From Oscillospiraceae bacterium (lineage in GTDB: Bacteria > Bacillota > Clostridia > Oscillospirales > Acutalibacteraceae): a stretch of DNA of 6,727 bases. Location of the stretch: contig CACZON010000038.1 in NCBI GenBank assembly GCA_902782805.1, positions 1-6,727 of the forward strand, written 5' to 3'. Position 1 is the stretch's first letter; every line of letters starts with the position of its first letter. A model generated the notes under the pieces. It searched no databases and was not told the origin of the DNA. It saw nothing but the letters and a program-made list of their open reading frames with translations. Position numbers and translations under genes: made by a program. Shown one piece after another: positions 1-5,184 of this stretch.

Positions 1-24
1 AAAAGCGTTTTTGAAATCGTCCAT
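1..24 (-). CDS. 5' end of an unidentified gene (partial)
   Basis: Only the first eight codons are present (MDDFKNAF, from the ATG at 24-22); the gene runs off the left edge. The start is supported by a good ribosome binding site, AAGGAG, five to six bases upstream, lying in the 10-base gap after the SpoIIM-like stop codon. The two genes are therefore very likely co-transcribed. Eight residues are too few to identify the product. In several Firmicutes a tyrosine recombinase gene (xerD) lies near spoIIM, and the acidic, amphipathic opening would suit that, but this is a guess from gene order only. Confidence 0.6.
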
Positions 25-34
25 TTTTTCTCCT

Positions 35-634
35 TCAAGATGTACAGAGGTGATCAAATATCAGCGGAAACAGCGCGCAGACGGCAGATACGAAAAAGGA
101 ACCGAGAAATACGGCGCGGTATTCCGATAAATAGCGCAGCAGCAGCTCGCGGTACGGAGCGGCTTTGGCGGAAAACAGAAAGCAGCCGGAAAACCGGACG
201 GAACGCTCGGCTGCGATGATGCAGAGAAGCGTGTGAAGCGTGTCCGTCGGCAGAAATACGAAGATCGCATAGAGGATCCCCTGCCCAGCGTTTTGCGAGA
301 GAAACGAAACGAGAAAAGCTCCGGAACAGGCGCCTTTGAGAAGCAGCATCGGAAACGGAAAGAGGATTCCGAAAAAAGAGAGTCCCGAAAAGAACACCGG
401 TACCAGAAAAAAGGATAAAGAAATCAGATCCGATAAAAGGCGTGTGAAATAGCCGGAATCCGAATGCGGGAAAACCTCGGGGAAACGCAGTAAACGGGCA
501 GCGCTGCAAAAAAGTGTTCCGAAAACGCCGAAAGCAAAACCGGAAAAATAAAAAAGGAACGAGATGAATACGGCTTTTCGGCGCAAAAACGGGAAGATGC
601 GTTCGGTAAAAAGCAGACAAACCCAATTTCTCAT
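35..634 (-). CDS. spoIIM: Stage II sporulation protein M-like membrane protein
   Basis: 199 residues, about the usual SpoIIM length. SpoIIM works with SpoIID and SpoIIP in the mother-cell membrane to thin septal peptidoglycan and drive engulfment of the forespore. The sequence shows about five hydrophobic segments (roughly residues 21-43, 70-90, 92-113, 118-142 and 173-195). The family-like core is in the middle: a Gly-Ser/Leu-rich helix, a proline, then LLLKGACSGAF (about 97-107), matching the 'P...KG...G' pattern between helices, followed by a helix ending in LPTD. The ATG at 634 was chosen because it gives a normal length and has AAAGGCGG, an imperfect ribosome binding site, about 8 bases upstream. 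It is followed after 10 bases by another gene with its own good site. The call rests on pattern and topology; a generic SpoIIM-superfamily (DUF95) membrane protein is the alternative. A CATAGATAT element (676-668) could be a sporulation-sigma -10. Confidence 0.78.
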   Translation of the reverse strand: MRNWVCLLFTERIFPFLRRKAVFISFLFYFSGFAFGVFGTLFCSAARLLRFPEVFPHSDSGYFTRLLSDLISLSFFLVPVFFSGLSFFGILFPFPMLLLKGACSGAFLVSFLSQNAGQGILYAIFVFLPTDTLHTLLCIIAAERSVRFSGCFLFSAKAAPYRELLLRYLSEYRAVFLGSFFVSAVCALFPLIFDHLCTS

Positions 635-636
635 AG

Positions 637-860
637 AAGAACCGCCTTTCGCAAGAAATCACTGAAGATATCTATGCGAAACGCAAAGAAAAAATCATTC
701 TACAAGATATTGAGCGCTGCGGCGGTGGATTCCACAAGTAGTTGTGCTCAGAATTCTGTAAACCAAAAAGAAATGGTTGAACGGAATATCAGCGCTCCCG
801 AAAGAGTGGCAACGTAATAACTATATACCATTTTCGAGGCTCGTGCAAGTGCTAAAATGA
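637..860 (+). pseudogene. Possible remnant of a plus-strand gene (short broken frames)
   Basis: Three short plus-strand frames follow one another. Frame 1 (637-741, no start codon) includes the charged stretch ITEDIYAKRKEKIILQDIER and ends at TAG. Frame 2 (674-817, ATG to TAA, 47 codons) opens MRNAKKKSFYKILSAAA, like the start of a signal peptide, but has no ribosome binding site and no proper lipobox before its cysteine. Frame 3 (762-860, no start codon) includes LPKEWQRNNYIPFSRLVQVL and ends at TGA. The mix of charged, aromatic and hydrophobic residues looks protein-like, and the frame changes could reflect decay by frameshifts. I do not recognise the product. Short open frames also occur by chance, so this is weak. 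The 47-codon frame is the only piece with a start codon. Confidence 0.17.
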
Positions 861-900
861 ATTTTTTTGATTTTTATTCAAAATCATCAAAAATTTCATT
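854..900. repeat. AT-rich imperfect inverted repeat (hairpin)
   Basis: The arms AATGAA plus a T-run (856-868) and ATC plus A-run plus TTCATT (886-900) are nearly complementary. They enclose an inner perfect stem GATTTT (869-874) / AAAATC (880-885) with a 5-base loop. The element is almost pure A+T, so it could be a weak hairpin in RNA from either strand or simply bent DNA. It lies just downstream of the minus-strand promoter-like hexamers. Function unknown. Confidence 0.45.
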
Positions 901-903
901 GAA

Positions 904-934
904 ATTTTATGTTAACTCAAAAATATTATGTCAA
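904..934 (-). promoter_or_regulatory. Putative sigma-A promoter reading toward spoIIM
   Basis: On the minus strand there is a perfect -35 TTGACA (934-929). The -10 is ambiguous: CATAAA at 17-base spacing (911-906) or the better-matching TAAAAT at 19-base spacing (909-904). Transcription would read toward the SpoIIM-like gene with a leader of about 265 bases, which is long. The -35 lies inside the imperfect inverted/direct repeat at 909-937, so it may be regulated. AT-rich DNA produces such hexamers by chance. Confidence 0.3.
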
Positions 935-937
935 CAT
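909..937. repeat. Inverted/direct repeat ATGTTAAC ... GTCAACAT
   Basis: The arms are 909-916 (ATGTTAAC) and 930-937 (GTCAACAT), 13 bases apart and complementary except for one base. Because GTTAAC is itself palindromic, the same bases can also be read as two direct copies of GTTRACAT with a start-to-start distance of 19 bases, about two helical turns. The element overlaps the TTGACA -35 of the minus-strand promoter and the -35 of the plus-strand promoter. This is the geometry of an operator, but no regulator can be named. Confidence 0.35.
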
Positions 938-956
938 GATATACAAGCTGTATAAT
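928..956 (+). promoter_or_regulatory. Putative plus-strand promoter with perfect TATAAT
   Basis: A consensus -10 TATAAT (951-956) is preceded at 17 bases by ATGTCA (928-933), a 4/6 match to TTGACA. Transcription would start near 963 and run into the hairpin-rich segment 975-1027, antisense to the 3' flank of cotJC. No plus-strand gene follows for more than 5 kb. The promoter is therefore either fortuitous or drives a short non-coding transcript. Confidence 0.35.
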
Positions 957-974
957 GTATATTTTTTCGCATTC

Positions 975-1045
975 GCCCGGAAAGGGCGCCGAAGCGTTTG
1001 CCCGCTTGCAAATCCCCGTTTCGGCGCTCTCCCTTTCTTTGCCTT
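975..1045 (+). terminator. Nested GC-rich hairpin with T-rich tail on the plus strand
   Basis: The perfect 8-base arms GCGCCGAA (986-993) and TTCGGCGC (1020-1027) enclose an inner stem TTTGC (997-1001) / GCAAA (1008-1012). A small neighbouring stem CGCCC / GGGCG (974-978 / 984-988) competes with the outer arm. On the plus strand the hairpin is followed by a pyrimidine-rich stretch ending in TTTTT (1043-1047 region), as in a loose intrinsic terminator. On the minus strand, downstream of cotJC, the hairpin is followed by an A-run rather than a T-run, so it does not look like a classical cotJC terminator. It could still protect the cotJC mRNA 3' end. Confidence 0.4.
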
Positions 1046-1046
1046 T

Positions 1047-1664
1047 TTACGGTCTTTCACGTTTCTTTAACCGGTCAAACGAAGGATTATAGGCATAGAA
1101 ATTCTTTTCGTCGAGCTTATCGGTAAGAATCCGCAGACCTTCACCGAATCTTTGATAGTGAACGACTTCGCGTTCGCGCAAAAACCGGATCGGATCGATC
1201 ACGTCCGGATCGTCGCAGAATCGAAGGATATTGTCGTAGCTCAGCCTTGCTTTCTGTTCTGCTCCGAGATCCTCGCTCAGATCGGCGATCGGATCCCCGG
1301 TCACCGCAAACGTCTCCGCGGAGAACGGCGCTCCGGAAGCCGCCACGGGATAGATCGCCGCCGTATGATCGACAAAATACGTGTCGAATCCGGAATCACG
1401 GATCTCCTGCACCGAAAGATTCTTCGTAAGCTGATAGACGATCGCGCTGACCATTTCCAGATGTGCGAGCTCTTCCGTTCCGATATCCGTAAGAATTGCC
1501 TTGAGCTCCGGATACGGCATCGTGTAGCGCTGGCTCAGATACCGCAGTGAAGCACCGATCTCACCGTGAGGACCGCCGTACTGCGTGATAATCAGCTTTG
1601 CGAGCTTCGGGTTCGTCTGACGGATCCTGACGGGATACTGAAGCTGCTTTTCGTATTTCCACAT
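1047..1664 (-). CDS. cotJC: Spore coat protein CotJC, manganese catalase family
   Basis: 205 residues, the family's normal length. CotJC is a spore-coat component related to di-manganese catalases, which convert hydrogen peroxide to water and oxygen. It is deposited on the forespore with CotJA. Diagnostic stretches are QYGGPHGEIGASLRYLSQRY (about 28-47), TDIGTEELAHLEMV (59-72), GDPIADLSEDLGAEQKAR (123-140) and REREVVHYQRFGE (163-175). The presumed metal ligands by alignment to known Mn catalases are all present: Glu35, Glu65, His68, Glu136 and His169. Activity is therefore possible, though not shown. The ATG at 1664-1662 directly abuts the cotJB stop (TAAATG), and its AGGAGGAG-type ribosome binding site lies inside the last cotJB codons, so translation is probably coupled. 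It is the last gene of the cotJ operon. Confidence 0.96.
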   Translation of the reverse strand: MWKYEKQLQYPVRIRQTNPKLAKLIITQYGGPHGEIGASLRYLSQRYTMPYPELKAILTDIGTEELAHLEMVSAIVYQLTKNLSVQEIRDSGFDTYFVDHTAAIYPVAASGAPFSAETFAVTGDPIADLSEDLGAEQKARLSYDNILRFCDDPDVIDPIRFLREREVVHYQRFGEGLRILTDKLDEKNFYAYNPSFDRLKKRERP

Positions 1665-1922
1665 TTACGTCTCCTCCTCCCCTTCTCCGGTTTCCCACGG
1701 CCACGGACTGTTGATCCAGGCCCAGCGGTTTTCGCCGCTTTCTTCGATCGGGCCGTAGTTTTCCTCGTATTCTTCCTTAAGCGCCTGCAGCTTTTCCTCT
1801 TCTTCACGCAGTCTGCGAAGCGCGTTTCGGTCCGAAGGATGCGTATCCAGATAAATCTTTATTTCCCAGGCAACGAACTTCGAAGCCTGGATGCGGCGCA
1901 TCAGCTGCTCTTTTTCAGTCAT
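1665..1922 (-). CDS. cotJB: Spore coat protein CotJB
   Basis: 85 residues from the chosen start. CotJB is a small, highly charged spore-coat protein needed for assembly of the CotJ layer; its biochemical role is unknown. Family marks are the N-terminal helix KFVAWEIKIYLDTHPSDRNAL, a coiled-coil-like Glu/Lys-rich middle, the ENYGP motif, and the C-terminal tryptophan cluster WAWINSPWPWE. I place the start at the ATG 1922-1920. A GTG three codons upstream (1931-1929) would add three residues, but it overlaps the ribosome binding site GGAGG, which sits 8 bases before the ATG. The ATG overlaps the cotJA stop by 8 bases (ATGACTGA), and the cotJB stop touches the cotJC ATG. This strongly suggests coupled translation and fixed stoichiometry. 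Confidence 0.93.
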   Translation of the reverse strand: MTEKEQLMRRIQASKFVAWEIKIYLDTHPSDRNALRRLREEEEKLQALKEEYEENYGPIEESGENRWAWINSPWPWETGEGEEET

Positions 1923-2118
1923 CGTCGGCACCTCCGAGGAACTGTTTGTCTAAATCCGGGAAAAGCGTACCGTTCGCAAGGGCTTCTTCATTCGAATAAG
2001 TCGTTTTATAGCATTGAAACGGAACATACGACATCGCAAGCGAAAGCTTTTTCGGCATCGGGCTAATGGCCGTTTTGCCTTCGCAGCAGCGAAGCGTAAT
2101 CGATTCGTTTTTCGGCAA
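1915..2118 (-). CDS. cotJA: Spore coat associated protein CotJA
   Basis: 67 residues. CotJA is a short spore-coat protein that is incorporated together with CotJC; its exact role is unknown. It is recognised by the family core LAMSYVPFQCYKTTYSNEEAL, then NGTLFPDLDKQFLGG near the C terminus, and by its place before cotJB and cotJC. The frame begins with TTG (2118-2116), not ATG. This start is well supported by AAAGGAG (2133-2127) eight bases upstream and by the absence of a nearby in-frame alternative that keeps the normal length. A Cys-Cys pair lies at residues 11-12. The gene is first in the operon and is preceded by about 80 bases carrying no obvious sigma-A promoter. A mother-cell sporulation sigma factor is expected from the family but not proven here. 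Confidence 0.93.
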   Translation of the reverse strand: MPKNESITLRCCEGKTAISPMPKKLSLAMSYVPFQCYKTTYSNEEALANGTLFPDLDKQFLGGADDD

Positions 2119-2126
2119 GATCTCGT

Positions 2127-2133
2127 CTCCTTT
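2127..2133 (-). promoter_or_regulatory. Ribosome binding site fixing the TTG start of cotJA
   Basis: AAAGGAG on the minus strand, eight bases before the TTG at 2118. It is the main reason for accepting the non-ATG start. If the CATAGAAAT element (2147-2139) were the -10, the mRNA would begin almost at this site and the leader would be very short. Confidence 0.8.
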
Positions 2134-2199
2134 CTGAGATTTCTATGAGCATACTATTCGAAAGCGCAATCGTTCGTTCCGTTTTCGTGCCCGACGCAT

Positions 2200-2238
2200 A
2201 AAAAAACGGCCTGCCGAATCCGGCAAGCCGCTTTTTTT
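2200..2238 (-). terminator. Intrinsic terminator downstream of mrp (symmetrical)
   Basis: The 10-base arms 2207-2216 (CGGCCTGCCG) and 2221-2230 (CGGCAAGCCG) pair with a single C/A mismatch around an AATC tetraloop. The stem is flanked by seven A's (2200-2206) on one side and seven T's (2232-2238) on the other, so RNA from either strand ends in a U-run. It starts 17 bases after the mrp stop and should end the yajC-mrp transcript, insulating the cotJ operon. Nothing converges here on the plus strand, so bidirectionality may not be used. Confidence 0.93.
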
Positions 2239-2247
2239 ATCCGTTCG

Positions 2248-3063
2248 TTATTCTTTTTCGATTTCACTGACGATCGGCGCGAGCCAATCTCCCTCGTAGA
2301 GCTCCATCAGGCCTTTATCGGCAACGGAGGCGATATCCGGGCTGATCGGAATCGCCGCGAAAACCGGGATCCCGAATTTCTCCGCCGCTTCCTTCGCTTT
2401 GCTTTCGCCGAAGATATAATGCTCTTTTCCGCACTGGTCGCATTTGAAATACGCCATGTTTTCAACGAGCCCGAGGATCGGAACGTCCATCAGCTTCGCC
2501 ATGTTGACGGCCTTCTCAACGATCATCGAAACGAGCTCCTGCGGAGAGGTTACGATGATCACCCCGTCAATCGGCAGCGACTGGAAAACCGTCAGCGGTA
2601 CGTCGCCCGTTCCCGGAGGCATATCGACGAACATATAGTCGACGTCTTTCCAGAGGACCTCGGTCCAGAACTGCTTAACGGTTCCGGCGATGATCGGTCC
2701 GCGCCAGACGACCGGATCCGTATCGTTCGGAAGCAGAAGGTTGATCGACATGAGATCGATGCCGGTTTTTGTTCTTGCGGGAATGATTCCGAATTCGGAG
2801 CCGAGGGCCTTTTCGTGGATCCCGAATACCTTCGGGATCGACGGTCCGGTGATATCGGCGTCGAGAATCGCGGAATGATATCCGATCCGGTTCATGGAGA
2901 CGGCAAGCATCGAGGTCACCATTGATTTGCCTACGCCGCCCTTGCCGCTGATCACGGCGATTACTTTCTTTACGCTGCTCATTTCGTTGAGCTTCTCTTT
3001 TTCAAACGCAGTTCTTTCCTCGCAGTTTTCGCTGCAGTTGCTGCAATCGTGGTTGCAACCCAT
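2248..3063 (-). CDS. mrp: Mrp/NBP35-type Fe-S cluster carrier ATPase
   Basis: 271 residues, a cytoplasmic P-loop ATPase of the MinD/Mrp family. Members bind a 4Fe-4S cluster and pass it to apo-proteins. Visible in order: an N-terminal cysteine cluster C-x3-C-x2-C-x3-C (Cys3, 7, 10, 14), the deviant Walker A GKGGVGKS (40-47), the switch region ILDADITGPSIP (66-77), the Walker B-like DMPPGTGD (147-154), the TSPQ motif (172-175), and the C-terminal CxxC pair Cys208/Cys211 that binds the bridging cluster in dimers. All key residues are present. The N-terminal cysteines resemble those of NBP35-type members and are commonly seen in clostridial homologues. The ATG at 3063 has AAGGGG nearby as a modest ribosome binding site. 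It lies 42 bases after the four-helix membrane protein gene and is probably last in the yajC operon, ended by the terminator at 2200-2238. Confidence 0.95.
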   Translation of the reverse strand: MGCNHDCSNCSENCEERTAFEKEKLNEMSSVKKVIAVISGKGGVGKSMVTSMLAVSMNRIGYHSAILDADITGPSIPKVFGIHEKALGSEFGIIPARTKTGIDLMSINLLLPNDTDPVVWRGPIIAGTVKQFWTEVLWKDVDYMFVDMPPGTGDVPLTVFQSLPIDGVIIVTSPQELVSMIVEKAVNMAKLMDVPILGLVENMAYFKCDQCGKEHYIFGESKAKEAAEKFGIPVFAAIPISPDIASVADKGLMELYEGDWLAPIVSEIEKE

Positions 3064-3082
3064 TTTGATCCCCTTTCTGTTT

Positions 3083-3097
3083 CGGGCGTTTCGCCCG
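3083..3097 (-). other. Small perfect hairpin just upstream of the mrp ribosome binding site
   Basis: CGGGCG / CGCCCG, six base pairs with a 3-base loop, in the 42-base gap between the two genes. No T-run follows on the minus strand, so it is not a terminator. In the mRNA it would sit some ten bases before the mrp ribosome binding site, where it could mark an RNA-processing point or tune translation. This is inferred from position only. Confidence 0.4.
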
Positions 3098-3105
3098 TGT
3101 CCGTT

Positions 3106-3543
3106 TCAGTTTTTTCTGTAGAGTTTTCGCCGGTCGTCGGTTTTTCGGTTCACGGCGATGATCCCGCCGATCCCGCCGCAAAGCGCCATGATGACCAGAC
3201 GCAAAAACAGATTCAGATCGATCAATAACCCGCCGAATCCGATCCGCGTCGCGCAGAATAGGATTGCGAGCATCAGCGCGCTCAGAGCGCCCGTTATCAG
3301 GCCGGATCGCTTTCGGATCTGCGCCGAAAAAAAGCCGGCCAGAAAGCCCGCCAGGGCGCAGGAAACCGATATCAGCGCCGGCAGGTATCTGAGCGGGAGC
3401 GTCCGGACCGCGCAGAGGAGCGCTGCCAGCCCCAGGAGAAGCGCAGTCAAAAAAAGGGCTCCAATTATCATACCGGCGCTGACGCAACGGATCAGCGCGC
3501 CGGAAATGGAATCAGAGCTTCGTCTCCTTTTTCGTATTTTCAT
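3106..3543 (-). CDS. Four-helix membrane protein, TIGR04086/YrzE type
   Basis: 145 residues with a basic N terminus (MKIRKRRRSS) and four clear hydrophobic segments at about 21-46, 52-73, 81-99 and 109-131, ending in a short basic tail. Small, alanine/leucine/glycine-rich four-helix proteins of the TIGR04086 family (YrzE in Bacillus subtilis) occur beside yajC in many Firmicutes. Topology, size and position between yajC and mrp fit this. The function of the family is unknown. The GGAGG ribosome binding site seven bases before the ATG at 3543 fixes the start. The gene follows yajC after 74 bases that contain a lone TATAAT (3607-3602) without a matching -35, so it most likely shares the yajC transcript. 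Assignment is by context and topology, not by a strong motif. Confidence 0.8.
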   Translation of the reverse strand: MKIRKRRRSSDSISGALIRCVSAGMIIGALFLTALLLGLAALLCAVRTLPLRYLPALISVSCALAGFLAGFFSAQIRKRSGLITGALSALMLAILFCATRIGFGGLLIDLNLFLRLVIMALCGGIGGIIAVNRKTDDRRKLYRKN

Positions 3544-3617
3544 TGCTTTTCCTCCAGTCGCCGAAAGCCTTACGCTCCAAGGTTATGAAGGAAAAGCAAG
3601 AATTATACTTCGATCAA

Positions 3618-3947
3618 TCAGGCCTGGTCGTCGTGAACGGTATCGACGCTGCCGATCGCCCAGCGTTTTACGCGGATTTTCGCCCGGTCGGAACCGGTTT
3701 CGAGGATCAGGGTGTTTTCATCCTTGATCCCGACGATCTTGCCGCAGATACCGCCGATGGTCGTTACTTCGTCGCCGATTTCAGCGTTCTTGCGCATCGC
3801 TTCTTCTTTTTTGCGCTTCTTCTGCTGCGGGCGGAAGAAAATCAGGTATAAAAGCGCAAAGAAAACGACGTAAATACCGATCATTCCCCAAATCGGCAGA
3901 CCGCCGCCGGATGAGGGCTGGCTTTCCAAAACGTGAACAAATTTCAT
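3618..3947 (-). CDS. yajC: Preprotein translocase subunit YajC
   Basis: 109 residues. YajC is a small membrane protein that associates with the SecDF-SecYEG translocon; it is not essential and its exact task is unsettled. The sequence shows a short N-terminal segment with a Gly/Ser linker (SSGGG), one transmembrane helix at about 19-38, then the hallmark FRPQQKKRKKEE (38-49) and the cytoplasmic motif GDEVTTIGGICGKI (58-71). The ATG at 3947 has an AGGAGAGG-type ribosome binding site at good distance and lies about 26 bases after the predicted transcription start of the promoter at 3980-4008. It sits downstream of tgt, as in many bacteria, but here it has its own strong promoter. It can be transcribed both from queA-tgt read-through and independently. 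Confidence 0.95.
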   Translation of the reverse strand: MKFVHVLESQPSSGGGLPIWGMIGIYVVFFALLYLIFFRPQQKKRKKEEAMRKNAEIGDEVTTIGGICGKIVGIKDENTLILETGSDRAKIRVKRWAIGSVDTVHDDQA

Positions 3948-3979
3948 TGAAATTCCTCTCCTATCTAAAGATCGTTCCT

Positions 3980-4008
3980 ATTATAACAGGATTTTTCTTT
4001 CGTTGCAA
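3980..4008 (-). promoter_or_regulatory. Strong sigma-A promoter of the yajC unit
   Basis: The minus strand carries -35 TTGCAA (4008-4003), a 17-base spacer, and a perfect -10 TATAAT (3985-3980) preceded by TG one base upstream (extended -10, TGTTATAAT). The expected start is near 3973, giving a 26-base leader to the yajC ATG. It lies in the 87-base tgt-yajC gap, where no terminator hairpin is visible. This promoter therefore supplements rather than replaces read-through. Confidence 0.85.
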
Positions 4009-4034
4009 GCAATTTATCTTCTTTTTGTCTCAAT

Positions 4035-5168
4035 TCATATTCTTTGATCGAGCACGCCGCGGTTTTGCCGGTAAAACGCTTCAAATTCGCCGCGCTCGAT
4101 CGCTTTGCGGATGCGCTGCATCAAACGATTGTAGAAATACAGATTGTGCATCACGCAAAGCCGCATCGCGAGCATCTCGGAGCTTTTGAAGAGGTGATGG
4201 ATATACGCGCGCGAAAACCCGCGGCAGACGGGACAGTCGCACTCGGGATCCAGCGGATTCTGATCGCGTTCGTATTTGGCGTTAAAGAGGTTGCGCCGCC
4301 CCTCGCTGGTAAAAACGTGGCCGTGGCGCGCGTTTCGAGTCGGCATCACGCAGTCGAAAATATCGACGCCGCGGCGTACTGCCTCGAGGATGTTCTCCGG
4401 GGTGCCTACGCCCATCAGATAACGGATTTTGCCGCGCGGCATCTCTTCCTCGACCGTCTCGATGATTTCGTACATCGTTTCCGTCGGCTCTCCCACGGCA
4501 AGTCCGCCGATCGCATAGCCGTCGAGCTCCAGTTCGCGGATCGCGCGCATGTTTTCGATCCGGATCTCCGGATAAGTGCCGCCCTGATTGATCCCCCAGA
4601 GCAGCTGATCGGGATTGACCGCGTCCGGCTGCTTTTTGAGCCGTTCCAGTTCCGTTTTGCAGCGCTCGAGCCAACGGATCGTCCGCGCGCTCGAATCCTC
4701 TACGTAGCGCCGCGGCGCGGGATTTTTGACGCACTCGTCGAACGCCATCGCGATCGTAGAGCCCAGATTCGCCTGGATCTGCATGCTTTCTTCCGGCCCC
4801 ATAAAGATTTTGCGGCCGTCGATGTGCGAAGCAAAGGTCACGCCTTCTTCTTTGATATCGCGCAGTTTCGCGAGCGAAAAGACCTGGAATCCGCCGCTGT
4901 CCGTCAGGACCGGGCCGGAAAACCGCGTAAATTCCCGGATTCCGCCGAGCTCCTTTACGAGGCTGTCCCCCGGCCGGAGATGAAGATGATAGGTATTGCA
5001 AAGCTGTACCTGGCAGCCGAGCTCGCGAAGATCGTAGGCGGAAACGGCTCCCTTGATCGCGCCGACCGTCGCAACGTTCATGAACGCCGGCGTTTCAACC
5101 GTACCGTGTACGGTATGATACCGCCCGCGGCGGGCTTTTCCCTCCTGCTTGATCAGTTCATACAGCAT
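4035..5168 (-). CDS. tgt: Queuine tRNA-ribosyltransferase (tRNA-guanine transglycosylase)
   Basis: 377 residues, full family length. Tgt swaps guanine-34 in the anticodon of tRNAs for Asp, Asn, His and Tyr for preQ1, the third-last step to queuosine. The fold is a TIM barrel with zinc. Visible are the ETPAFMNVATVGAIKG opening (25-40), LTDSGGFQVFSL with catalytic Asp90, WGINQGGTYP (191-200), GGLAVGE (221-227), YLMGVGTPENIL (250-261), and the nucleophile Asp272 in FDCVMPTRNARHGHVFT. The zinc ligands are Cys310, Cys312, Cys315 and His341 (CDCPVC ... MHN), with the same 31-residue spacing as in well-studied homologues. No key residue is missing. The ATG at 5168 follows the queA stop by 16 bases, with GAGG near the queA stop as ribosome binding site, so queA and tgt form one operon. 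Confidence 0.98.
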   Translation of the reverse strand: MLYELIKQEGKARRGRYHTVHGTVETPAFMNVATVGAIKGAVSAYDLRELGCQVQLCNTYHLHLRPGDSLVKELGGIREFTRFSGPVLTDSGGFQVFSLAKLRDIKEEGVTFASHIDGRKIFMGPEESMQIQANLGSTIAMAFDECVKNPAPRRYVEDSSARTIRWLERCKTELERLKKQPDAVNPDQLLWGINQGGTYPEIRIENMRAIRELELDGYAIGGLAVGEPTETMYEIIETVEEEMPRGKIRYLMGVGTPENILEAVRRGVDIFDCVMPTRNARHGHVFTSEGRRNLFNAKYERDQNPLDPECDCPVCRGFSRAYIHHLFKSSEMLAMRLCVMHNLYFYNRLMQRIRKAIERGEFEAFYRQNRGVLDQRI

Positions 5169-5184
5169 GTCTTTCGTACCTCGT

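Larger units (their letters stand above)
635..1046. other. Intergenic region with no clear gene
   Basis: About 410 bases between cotJC and the SpoIIM-like gene. Bases 635-860 have mixed composition and contain only short open frames. Bases 850-970 are strongly AT-rich and carry two inverted repeats and promoter-like hexamers on both strands. Bases 975-1027 are GC-rich and fold into nested hairpins. The candidate elements are listed separately. No tRNA, known riboswitch or long open frame was recognised. Confidence 0.8.

Noticed and set aside
54..662. A 202-codon minus-strand frame overlapping the SpoIIM-like gene
   Set aside because: It is a shifted frame of the same DNA, rich in Arg/Phe/Ser without membrane-helix periodicity. 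The 35-634 frame has the SpoIIM-like core and a downstream gene at operon spacing.
820..848. Minus-strand TTGCAC, 17 bases, TATAGT as another spoIIM promoter
   Set aside because: The -35 matches only three consensus bases. It would compete with better candidates at 904-934, so it is not listed as a feature.
635..1046. CRISPR array, attachment site or insertion-sequence end in the gene-poor interval
   Set aside because: There are no spaced identical repeats, no target-site duplication, no transposase or integrase frame, and no tRNA fragment. The inverted repeats here are short, AT-rich and single-copy within the window.
3602..3607. TATAAT in the yajC/TIGR04086-family gap as an internal promoter
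   Set aside because: No -35-like hexamer lies 16-18 bases upstream, and the extended -10 TG is missing, so it is probably chance.
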